Below are positions 1-6,129 of a stretch of DNA of 7,284 nt, in pieces (position 1 is the first letter of the stretch; each line of letters opens with the position of its first letter). The notes under the pieces were generated by a model. It searched no databases. It saw only the letters and a list, made by a program, of their open reading frames with translations, and had not been told where the DNA came from. Position numbers and translations under genes: made by a program. Source of the stretch: an uncultured Burkholderiales bacterium. Lineage in GTDB: Bacteria; Pseudomonadota; Gammaproteobacteria; Burkholderiales; Burkholderiaceae_C. The stretch lies in the NCBI GenBank assembly GCA_903871865.1, contig CAIQIL010000344.1, positions 1 to 7,284 of the forward strand, written 5' to 3'.

Positions 1-1364
1 CTGTAGTCAGAGAAGGTCAGGAAGGTGCCGGCGTAGGGGATGTAGCCACCGTGCAGGGTCACGCCGTTCATGATGGCGGCCATGCCGAACTCGCGCACAC
101 CGTAGTTGATGTGGCGGCCGGGCTTGCCATCGGTGGTGACCACGGCACCGGTCTCGTCCACGCGGAAGGCTGGGGTGCTCTTGGTGTTGGTCAGGTTCGA
201 GCCGGTCAGGTCGGCCGAGCCACCCAGCATCTCGGGGATGGCGGCGGTGAAGAACTCCAGCGCGATCTGGCTGGCCTTGCGGCTGGCCACGGTCTCGGCC
301 TTGTCGTGGGCTGCGGCCACGGCCTCCACGGCGATCTCGGGGAAGTTGGCGGGCAGCTCACCGGCCATGCGGCGCAGGAACTCGGCGGCCTCGGTCGGGA
401 ACAAGGCCTTGTAGGCCTCGAAGCGGGTGTTCCAGTCGGCCACCAGGGCGTCGCCATCGGCCTGGGCGTTCCAGTCGGCATAGACCTCGTCGGGGATGAC
501 GAAAGCGTCGTGCGACCAGCCGATGGTTTCGCGGGTCAGCTTGATCTCGTCGCCACCCAGCGGCTCGCCGTGGGCCTTGGCCGTGTTGGCGCGGTTGGGC
601 GAGCCCTTGCCGATATGGGTCTTGCAGACGATCAGGGTGGGCTTGTCGGCCGACAGCTTGGCCTTGGTGATGGCGCCATCGACGGCGTCCACGTCATGGC
701 CATCGACCGGGCCGATGACGTTCCAGCCGCAGGCTTCGAAACGCTGGGGCGTGTTGTCGATGAACCAGGGCGTGACTTGGCCGTCGATGGAGATGCCGTT
801 GTCGTCGTACAGCGCGATCAGCTTGTTCAGCTTCCAGGCACCGGCCAGGGCCACAGCCTCGTGGCTGATGCCTTCCATCAGGCAGCCATCGCCCAGGAAG
901 GCGTAGGTGTTGTGGTTGACGATGGCGTGGCCAGGGCGGTTGAACTCGGTGGCCAGCAGCTTCTCGGCCAGGGCCATGCCCACGGCGTTGGTGATGCCTT
1001 GGCCCAGCGGGCCGGTGGTGGTTTCCACGCCCGGCGTCACGCCGACTTCCGGGTGGCCCGGCGTCTTGCTGTGCATCTGGCGGAAGGCCTTGAGGTCGTC
1101 GATCGACAGCTCGTAGCCGGTCAGGTGCAGCAGGGCGTAGATCAGCATCGAGGCGTGGCCGTTGGACAGCACGAAGCGGTCGCGATCGGCCCACAGCGGC
1201 TGCGCCGGGTTGTGGCGCAGGTGACGGCCCCACAACGCCACGGCCATGTCGGCCATGCCCATCGGCGCGCCAGGGTGGCCCGAATTGGCTTGCTGGACAG
1301 CGTCCATCGCCAGAGCACGGATGGCGTTGGCCATGGCGGTGATGTTCTTGGTGGTTTGGGGCAT
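1..1364 (-). CDS. tkt: Transketolase, N-terminal two thirds (gene runs off the left edge)
   Basis: Transketolase is a cytosolic thiamine-diphosphate enzyme that moves two-carbon ketol units between sugar phosphates in the pentose phosphate pathway (and the Calvin cycle where present). About 454 residues are visible; the family is usually about 660-690, so the C-terminal third lies outside the window. The start is the ATG at 1364-1362, giving [20 protein letters not shown]. Visible family motifs are SGHPG with H30, SNGH with H70, PGHPE with H104, the thiamine-binding GDG at 159-161 followed by DDN (N189), and REFGM with E425, which matches the catalytic glutamate of E. coli TktA (E411). All expected active-site residues in the visible part are intact. 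It lies 97 bases downstream of the 1462-3171 membrane protein gene on the same strand, but probably has its own promoter. No Shine-Dalgarno is seen before the ATG. Identification is firm; the paralogue letter cannot be decided. Confidence 0.97.
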   Translation of the reverse strand, partial: MPQTTKNITAMANAIRALAMDAVQQANSGHPGAPMGMADMAVALWGRHLRHNPAQPLWADRDRFVLSNGHASMLIYALLHLTGYELSIDDLKAFRQMHSKTPGHPEVGVTPGVETTTGPLGQGITNAVGMALAEKLLATEFNRPGHAIVNHNTYAFLGDGCLMEGISHEAVALAGAWKLNKLIALYDDNGISIDGQVTPWFIDNTPQRFEACGWNVIGPVDGHDVDAVDGAITKAKLSADKPTLIVCKTHIGKGSPNRANTAKAHGEPLGGDEIKLTRETIGWSHDAFVIPDEVYADWNAQADGDALVADWNTRFEAYKALFPTEAAEFLRRMAGELPANFPEIAVEAVAAAHDKAETVASRKASQIALEFFTAAIPEMLGGSADLTGSNLTNTKSTPAFRVDETGAVVTTDGKPGRHINYGVREFGMAAIMNGVTLHGGYIPYAGTFLTFSDY

Positions 1365-1403
1365 GGTGGGGGCGGCTGGGTGGGTGGCTGCGGGAAACCC
1401 TGG

Positions 1404-1409
1404 ATTTTA
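1404..1409 (-). promoter_or_regulatory. Candidate -10 element of the tkt promoter
   Basis: On the minus strand the 97-base gap before tkt contains GCTAAAATCC, whose TAAAAT differs from the sigma-70 -10 consensus TATAAT at one position. It would place transcription start near 1397 and leave a leader of about 33 bases. No convincing -35 hexamer lies 16-18 bases upstream; a TTGTCA is present but 31 bases away. The call is inference from one short motif. Confidence 0.35.
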
Positions 1410-1461
1410 GCGCGGTCGGCCCGCATCACCGGCGACGAACTGACAAGCACACACGCAAGCC

Positions 1462-3171
1462 TTAGCGTCTCAGGTACACATCCCAGCAGCGGAGCACGCC
1501 GATCTGAGACCACCGCTTCTCCATCTCCAGTCGATACAACCGCGACAGATAGCGCCGATTCCCCCCAGACAGCGAACACTTGGGAACCATCAACACATCC
1601 ACATCGCTCAGCAACGCATCGGCTTTGGGATGAACATCAATCGTGATCTCATGGCCAAAGAGCAGCCAAGGGTACGTGTCACGCGGCACACGGTAGCCCT
1701 CCGCCAGAGAGAACACATAGGCAGGAAAGTCCAGCGCGTACACAGACTTGGCGCGATCCGGCACGCGCGACGTCAGAAACTGAGCAGCCTCATCCAGCCC
1801 ATCGACATAACTGCCAAAGACTGCTTGGGATTGCATGTTGCGAGGCACGCCCCCGATCTGGATAGGCAAATGCTGCCGCCAGGCCGACTCATCGATCAAA
1901 TAGTTCCCTGCAAAAAAGGAAGACTTGACTGGGAAATGGGACAACACTGCATTGCGTTGACTCAGCGAAAACTGAACCATCCATAGCCCATTGAGGCTGA
2001 CATATGCCAATAGAACCAGCGTCAAAATTCCCGTCGAAATACGTCCCAGCAAACGCACCCTCCGCTGATCACGAACATCAGATGCATGACAGCCATCCGC
2101 ATCTCGATCGAACAGCACCAATAGGGTGTACACGACAGCCACCGCAGGGAAGAAGCCGTTATCCCCAAAGTTCGTCAACATGTACAGAGTGACCATGGCG
2201 CACGAGGCCAGATACCAAGTCAACAAACCCGCCCAACGGATTCGCAAGAGATACCCTCGAAAAACCGCCAGAAGAGCGATGAAAACCAATATAAAAAGCT
2301 CCAATCGGTGATAACTCAAGACATCTCGAGCCCACTCCATGCGTTCGCGCAACAAGTTCATGCGCACGGCAGAAACCACCTTCAAAGCTTCAAGGTACCC
2401 AGGCCCAGCCCCAAGTACGCTAAAAACCAATCCCAGCCATCCACAAGCGAATAAGACCGCCATCAGAACCATGCGCAGCCAGGCGCGGTCATGACGCACC
2501 ACGCCATAGAGCACGACCACACCAAACACCACCTGCGCCACAGTGATCTTGACCAGAAACGCAACAGCGAGCAAAAAGCTCAGCCAGACAGAGATGGATC
2601 TGTCACGGGAATCGTCGTCTCTGACAACAGGCAGCAAGAGCGCCAGCATGATGAGCGCCCCACCCAATCGGTTGTAAACACCCGCGAACACCACCGTGCC
2701 GGGCTTTGCCGTGACCACACTGCCGATGTTGAACGGCATCACCGCCATTGCAACGGCCAATGCCCCAAGCACATAGACGCCGCCCACGTGCCGACGCCGA
2801 CCCAACAACAGCGTCAACAGAAGCAAAACCAATGCACCTTGCAGCAAACACTCCAAAACGTAGCCAGGGCCCGCGCCGACAAGGGACTGGGCCCAATACT
2901 TCATGTACAGAGGCAAAATGAACGGCGCCCAGAAGTCGCGCGCCGGTATCAGCCCTTGATGAATTGCTTGAGCAGCCCCGGACAGCGCAAGTTCGTCCCA
3001 CCAAAAAGACCCCACAGGCCAACCACCTTCACCCCACGCGTGCCAAACCCAGGCGGCACAGAGCGCAAACACAAGCCACAGTCCGCCCAAAGGGGCGATG
3101 GATGGAGGGCACCATCGTTGACGCCACGATGGACGGCTCAATCTGGTGAAACTTGAAGTCGTTACTGTCAT
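1462..3171 (-). CDS. Polytopic membrane protein, probable GT-C-type glycosyltransferase
   Basis: A 569-residue integral membrane protein of unknown exact function. One hydrophobic helix lies near residues 29-45, followed by a loop with WWDE (D59, E60) and DFWAPF (79-84). About nine or ten further hydrophobic segments lie between roughly 107 and 398, and a soluble C-terminal domain of about 170 residues follows. An acidic pair in the first extracytoplasmic loop followed by many helices is the usual GT-C layout, in which lipid-phosphate-linked sugars are used at the outer face of the inner membrane. The assignment rests on architecture; no specific family was recognised. The ATG at 3171 has AGAGGG five bases upstream, supporting this start. 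GC is low: blocks 2161-2220 and 2281-2340 are 31/60 and 25/60, against 43/60 in neighbouring housekeeping genes, suggesting acquired or variable DNA. It is divergent from another GT-C-like gene and may act with it on a surface glycan or the nearby pilin. A non-enzymatic membrane protein is also possible. Confidence 0.8.
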   Translation of the reverse strand: MTVTTSSFTRLSRPSWRQRWCPPSIAPLGGLWLVFALCAAWVWHAWGEGGWPVGSFWWDELALSGAAQAIHQGLIPARDFWAPFILPLYMKYWAQSLVGAGPGYVLECLLQGALVLLLLTLLLGRRRHVGGVYVLGALAVAMAVMPFNIGSVVTAKPGTVVFAGVYNRLGGALIMLALLLPVVRDDDSRDRSISVWLSFLLAVAFLVKITVAQVVFGVVVLYGVVRHDRAWLRMVLMAVLFACGWLGLVFSVLGAGPGYLEALKVVSAVRMNLLRERMEWARDVLSYHRLELFILVFIALLAVFRGYLLRIRWAGLLTWYLASCAMVTLYMLTNFGDNGFFPAVAVVYTLLVLFDRDADGCHASDVRDQRRVRLLGRISTGILTLVLLAYVSLNGLWMVQFSLSQRNAVLSHFPVKSSFFAGNYLIDESAWRQHLPIQIGGVPRNMQSQAVFGSYVDGLDEAAQFLTSRVPDRAKSVYALDFPAYVFSLAEGYRVPRDTYPWLLFGHEITIDVHPKADALLSDVDVLMVPKCSLSGGNRRYLSRLYRLEMEKRWSQIGVLRCWDVYLRR

Positions 3172-3175
3172 TCAT

Positions 3176-3181
3176 CCCTCT
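3176..3181 (-). promoter_or_regulatory. Ribosome binding site of the 569-aa membrane protein
   Basis: The minus strand reads GAGAGGGATGA directly before the ATG at 3171. The AGAGGG core is four to five bases from the start codon. This favours 3171 as the true start, and therefore argues against the far-upstream TTG start (3153) of the divergent plus-strand gene, which would overlap it. Confidence 0.5.
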
Positions 3182-3230
3182 CTGTCGCTCGAGCACCACC
3201 GCATCGCTCAACCCTCTTGGAGCCTCACCC

Positions 3231-4544
3231 TTGCCTCATGCATCTGTATTCGCGTCACGCGGTTTTCGCATCATGCTGACGTTGATGTCCATGCTGACCT
3301 TGGTTGGTCTGATGCATCACTACAGCACGGTGGGCACCAATGCCATTGCCCATCAAGCCTCATCCGATTTCTACAAGTTTTATCTGTCTGCCGAGCGAGT
3401 TCGTGCGGGGCACAGCATGTACTGGCTGGTGCCTCCGCGAGAGCGCCAAGGAGACGCTTGTCACCCCGACACACCAGACGCCGAAAGAGCAACCGCCATG
3501 CCCTTGCCTGGCCGGCTGACATTGGGGGGCGAACTTCCCTGCCTGGGCCCCAACCTCAACCCACCCATTTTCATGGCGGTCATGCTGCCATTGTCCCTTC
3601 TGCCTTACGGCAACGCGTGGTGGATATGGGCTGCTTTTTCCTCTATCTGTTCCGTGCTGGGCGTCTGGCTTCTTTCAGGAAGCAAACCACGAACCAACAA
3701 AGATCGCCTGTTTTGGACGTTGCTGGGTAGCGCCGCCCTGTTCATGTACTACCCGACGATTGCCAATTTTTCGCTGGGACAGCTCGGCTCCGTTCTCCTG
3801 CCATTGCTCACCATGAGCTGGCTCGACCTGAGACGAGCACGACCTGTGCGGTCGGGGCTTTGGCTAGGACTGGCCATCGGCCTCAAGCCTTTTCTGGGCG
3901 TGCTGTTGCTTGGCTTGTTAGTGCTCCGAAACTGGAAAGCGATGTTCAGTGCGATCGCAGCGCTGCTGGGGCTGTCTGCCTTGGGCGCCCTTGCTTTCGG
4001 CGTGAACGCCTACCAAGACTATGCGCTGGTGGCGGGCAACGTGAGCTGGACCGCCTCGAACTGGAACGGCTCCTGGTTCGGCTTTTTTGACCGCTACTTC
4101 AGCGGACAAGCCGATGCCAACTGGCCCGCCAACAAACCGCTGTCCAAGGCTTTGGGAACAACCTTCGCCTTGCTCACAGTGAGCCTTTGGGCGTGGATCA
4201 CACGGGGGCAACAGCGACGCGCTGCCATGCGCGGGGTGGACACGCTTTTTGCACTTGGGCTGCCTGCAGCCTTGCTCGCGTCACCCCTGGGCTGGGCGTA
4301 CTACTTTCCTGTGTTGACACTGAGTGGCTTCATCGCATGGCAACACACCAACCAAGCCGTCAACCCACGCCCCCTTCGGCTGGCACTGCTGCTGCCTGTG
4401 GTCATGTCCGTGGTGCCGATTTCGCTCAAGCCGTCGCCTTCGCCCCTGAGTCCGGCGTTGTGGTTTGGCATTGACGCCTGGTACTGCTATGTGCTGGTTG
4501 GCGCTTTTGCGCTCACGCTGACAGCCGTGCGCCAAGAGGCATGA
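3231..4544 (+). CDS. GT87/DUF2029-like polytopic membrane glycosyltransferase
   Basis: An integral membrane protein of about 437 residues with roughly ten hydrophobic segments. It resembles the GT87 (DUF2029) group of GT-C enzymes, which includes mycobacterial polyprenol-dependent mannosyltransferases. Family-like features in order: an aspartate in the first outer loop (SSDFYKFY, D46), NPPIF (110-114) before a helix, LGQLGSVLLPLL (GQ at 183-184), GLWLGLAIGLKPF with K219, a NWNGSWFG segment (N279 between helices), and ASPLGWAYYFP near 350-359. Two cysteines (C77, C104) sit in the long loop after the first helix. Start choice is uncertain: TTG at 3231 has GGAG eight bases upstream and keeps positive residues before helix 1; ATG at 3273 lacks a Shine-Dalgarno; TTG at 3153 would overlap the divergent gene head to head. 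It converges on pilA, sharing a terminator with it. Substrate and acceptor are unknown; pilin or surface-glycan modification is inferred from context. Confidence 0.82.
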   Translation: MPHASVFASRGFRIMLTLMSMLTLVGLMHHYSTVGTNAIAHQASSDFYKFYLSAERVRAGHSMYWLVPPRERQGDACHPDTPDAERATAMPLPGRLTLGGELPCLGPNLNPPIFMAVMLPLSLLPYGNAWWIWAAFSSICSVLGVWLLSGSKPRTNKDRLFWTLLGSAALFMYYPTIANFSLGQLGSVLLPLLTMSWLDLRRARPVRSGLWLGLAIGLKPFLGVLLLGLLVLRNWKAMFSAIAALLGLSALGALAFGVNAYQDYALVAGNVSWTASNWNGSWFGFFDRYFSGQADANWPANKPLSKALGTTFALLTVSLWAWITRGQQRRAAMRGVDTLFALGLPAALLASPLGWAYYFPVLTLSGFIAWQHTNQAVNPRPLRLALLLPVVMSVVPISLKPSPSPLSPALWFGIDAWYCYVLVGAFALTLTAVRQEA

Positions 4545-4549
4545 AAAAG

Positions 4550-4567
4550 GGCGCCCCGCGGGGCGCC
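4550..4567. terminator. Bidirectional GC-rich terminator between the GT87-like gene and pilA
   Basis: An 18-base perfect palindrome with arms GGCGCCCC and GGGGCGCC around GC. On the minus strand, downstream of pilA, it is followed by CTTTTTCA, a good intrinsic terminator tail. On the plus strand, six bases after the GT87-like stop, the tail is the weaker ATTTAAT. It lies between two convergent genes and would keep strong pilin transcription from running into the opposing gene. Confidence 0.85.
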
Positions 4568-4588
4568 ATTTAATCGACCGGTTGCTTA

Positions 4589-5053
4589 TCAGGAGCCAGT
4601 GCCGCTGTTCTTCTTGATCGCAGCATCAATTGCGGTATTCGTGATGCCCGTGGTTGCAATCGTCCAGAAGATAGAGGTTTGGTCGGCCGCCGTGCTGGGG
4701 GTGTAGGTGATGCTTCCTCCGCCCACACCAGAACCAACGCCCGCTGCCAGGGTCGCGGTGATCACACCGCCGGAGACGGATGCGCTAGAGACTTCTTTCG
4801 TGGCAGTGAAAACCGGGATACTGGTCGGTGTAGCCACTGTGGTCGTATTGCAACTGGTCGCCTGGCCACCATTTTCCTGCATGCACAGAGCCACAGCTGT
4901 CTTGAGGCTGTCAACAGCGGAGGTTGCGTTGCCCACCTTGGCCTTAATCACATAGTCTTGATACGCCGGCAACGCCACAGCCGCCAGAATGCCGATGATC
5001 GCCACGACGATCATCAGTTCGATGAGGGTGAAACCTTGTTGGACGCGCTTCAT
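4589..5053 (-). CDS. pilA: Type IV pilin, major subunit PilA
   Basis: Structural subunit of type IVa pili, used for twitching, adhesion and often DNA uptake. The ATG at 5053 gives a 154-residue prepilin starting MKRVQQG, with the prepilin peptidase site between G7 and F8. The mature protein begins [18 protein letters not shown] and has the conserved E12 (Glu5 of the mature form) and P29. The remainder is a small Ser/Thr/Gly-rich globular domain. The only two cysteines are C57 and C68, in the alpha-beta loop region, so the usual C-terminal disulphide loop is absent. The last residue is serine (S154). The gene ends with tandem stops TGA TAA. AAGGAG stands six bases before the ATG, and the reading frame upstream carries no pilin leader, so the 5053 start is secure. 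A sigma-54 promoter lies 87 bases upstream. The conserved N-terminus makes the pilin call certain; major-pilin status is inferred from promoter and length. Confidence 0.95.
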   Translation of the reverse strand: MKRVQQGFTLIELMIVVAIIGILAAVALPAYQDYVIKAKVGNATSAVDSLKTAVALCMQENGGQATSCNTTTVATPTSIPVFTATKEVSSASVSGGVITATLAAGVGSGVGGGSITYTPSTAADQTSIFWTIATTGITNTAIDAAIKKNSGTGS

Positions 5054-5059
5054 GGTCAA

Positions 5060-5065
5060 CTCCTT
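5060..5065 (-). promoter_or_regulatory. Strong ribosome binding site of pilA
   Basis: The minus strand reads AAGGAG, then TTGACC, then the ATG at 5053. This near-perfect Shine-Dalgarno with six-base spacing fixes the pilin start at 5053. It excludes the ATG 51 codons upstream in the same frame. Confidence 0.85.
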
Positions 5066-5070
5066 GGGGC

Positions 5071-5118
5071 CGGTGCCCGCTGGTCTGAGAAAGGGTTTGC
5101 GAGAAGCACCCGGCACCG
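5071..5118 (-). other. Possible stem in the pilA 5' leader
   Basis: Positions 5071-5077 (CGGTGCC) and 5112-5118 (GGCACCG) are exact reverse complements of seven bases separated by 34 bases. Both lie in the predicted 76-base leader between the sigma-54 start site and the ribosome binding site. Pairing would bring the start region close to the ribosome binding site and could affect mRNA stability. Seven base pairs in GC-rich DNA can easily arise by chance, so this is only a candidate. Confidence 0.3.
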
Positions 5119-5139
5119 CCGAGCGCATGCCAATGCAAG

Positions 5140-5155
5140 TGCAGTCCGCGTGCCA
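5140..5155 (-). promoter_or_regulatory. Sigma-54 (RpoN) -24/-12 promoter of pilA
   Basis: The minus strand reads TGGCACGCGGACTGCA. Against the RpoN consensus TGGCACG-N4-TTGCA it differs at a single position (C for T in the -12 box), and the invariant GG and GC doublets have the required ten bases between them. Transcription would start near 5129, about 76 bases before the pilA ATG. RpoN-dependent pilA transcription activated by PilR is established in Pseudomonas and related bacteria, which fits this position. Confidence 0.85.
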
Positions 5156-5251
5156 GCTTTCAGCCCCTGAAAAACCGTGATTTCCTGCGCGCTTTCCCGC
5201 GGACATCCGAACGGATGAGACTGTTCAGGTCGGGGTTGTTTCCGTGTGTGA

Positions 5252-5296
5252 GACAGAAAGTGTCAACCCCCAGTTTGAACTGACCATTTTTGTCAG
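5252..5296. promoter_or_regulatory. Cluster of three short inverted repeats, candidate PilR enhancer
   Basis: Three inverted repeats lie within 45 bases. They are GACA-N5-TGTC at 5252-5264, CAGTT-TG-AACTG at 5271-5282 and CTGAC-N7-GTCAG at 5280-5296. They sit roughly 120-170 bases upstream of the predicted pilA start, a suitable distance for an enhancer-binding activator of sigma-54. TGTC-containing sites are described for PilR in Pseudomonas. The rightmost repeat is also just downstream of the hydrolase stop, but no T-tract follows, so it is a poor terminator. The rest of the 253-base gap holds nothing else I can recognise. Confidence 0.4.
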
Positions 5297-5306
5297 TCCT
5301 GCCGGC

Positions 5307-6122
5307 TCAGTCTTCGTCCGCCGGCACATGGAAGCGCTGCCCCTCGCGCAGCGGCTCGATCCGGTGGCGGCTGTCCAGCGCGCGCACCTGCGACAGCACC
5401 GCCGGCACCTCGCCTGGCTTGGGGTGGGTGATGTACACGCTCACCTCGCCGTCCAACTGCGCCAGTTCCTGGGCCAGGGTCTCGGGCGAGAGGTGGCCGC
5501 TGATGTTCGCGAGGTGCGCTTCTTCGTTGCCAAACGCCGTCTCGATCACCAACTGAGCAATGTGCAAGCCGTTCAAGGCCTGCCACAGCGCAGGGTTGGG
5601 CCCCGTGTCGCCCGTGAACACCCACCAGCCCTGGGGCGTGTCCACGCCGAAACCCACGGCCGGCACGGTGTGGGCGGCTGGCAGCACGTGCACCAGGCGG
5701 TCGGTCTGGCCGCCGCGCGCGGCAAAACGCAGGGTCTGGCCCACCTGCACCTCGTGGAACACCAGCACAGGGTGAGCCGCGCTGGGCAACCGCGTGAAAT
5801 CGGGCCAGATCACGCCATTGAAGATGTGCTGGCGCAGCGCCTCCAGTGTTTCTGGCAGCGCGTGCACGTGGATGGGCTTGAGCTGGGCAGGTCCGCCCGC
5901 CCCCATGCGCAGCTTGATCACCGTGTCGGCCAGCAAGGGGATGCTGAGGACGTGGTCGAGGTGGCTGTGGCTGATGAGGATGTGGTCGATGCGGGCCAGT
6001 TCGTCCAGGCGCAACTCGCCCACCCCGCTGCCGGCGTCGATCAGGATGTCGTCGTCCAGCAGGAAGGATGTGGTGTGGCAGCGGGCCGCGATCGACCCGT
6101 AGCAGCCCAGCACGCGGATCAT
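5307..6122 (-). CDS. Metallo-beta-lactamase-fold hydrolase, putative cyclic-nucleotide phosphodiesterase (class II type)
   Basis: A 271-residue soluble protein with the metallo-beta-lactamase fold. It has DDDILIDAGSG (23-33), the metal-binding HSHLDH signature at 52-57 (H52, H54, D56, H57), a further metal histidine at about H151 (PAAHTVP), a bridging aspartate in TGDTG (D172) and a late histidine in YITHPKPGE. HxHLDH followed by a short hydrophobic stretch resembles class II 3',5'-cyclic-nucleotide phosphodiesterases (PF02112) more than ribonuclease Z or glyoxalase II, though the longer family signature is matched only in part. If correct it would hydrolyse cAMP in the cytoplasm. No signal peptide is seen. 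Its ATG at 6122 lies seven bases after the FHA gene stop with only a weak Shine-Dalgarno, so it is probably translationally coupled, third in the PP2C-FHA-hydrolase operon. The fold is certain; the substrate is inferred. Confidence 0.85.
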   Translation of the reverse strand: MIRVLGCYGSIAARCHTTSFLLDDDILIDAGSGVGELRLDELARIDHILISHSHLDHVLSIPLLADTVIKLRMGAGGPAQLKPIHVHALPETLEALRQHIFNGVIWPDFTRLPSAAHPVLVFHEVQVGQTLRFAARGGQTDRLVHVLPAAHTVPAVGFGVDTPQGWWVFTGDTGPNPALWQALNGLHIAQLVIETAFGNEEAHLANISGHLSPETLAQELAQLDGEVSVYITHPKPGEVPAVLSQVRALDSRHRIEPLREGQRFHVPADED

Positions 6123-6129
6123 GTCAGGC

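Noticed and set aside
51..1646. A 531-residue open frame on the plus strand
   Set aside because: It lies almost entirely antisense to the transketolase gene, is rich in Gly, His, Val and Ala as expected from the complement of high-GC codons, and shows no recognisable domain. The minus-strand transketolase is unmistakable.
2491..3156. A 221-residue plus-strand open frame
   Set aside because: It is antisense to the hydrophobic helices of the 569-residue membrane protein, and its Gln/His/Arg-rich composition is the expected complement of membrane-helix codons.
3146..3730. A 194-residue plus-strand open frame from a GTG
   Set aside because: It overlaps the GT87-like gene in another frame and lacks membrane segments or any recognisable motif, whereas the overlapping frame has the family motifs.
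4589..5206. A 205-residue version of the pilin starting at 5206
   Set aside because: The extra 51 residues precede the pilin leader, span the sigma-54 promoter and the ribosome binding site, and do not resemble pilin sequence. The ATG at 5053 has a perfect prepilin leader and AAGGAG.
5280..5296. Terminator for the hydrolase operon
   Set aside because: The stem is only five base pairs and no T-tract follows on the minus strand, so a regulatory repeat is more likely.
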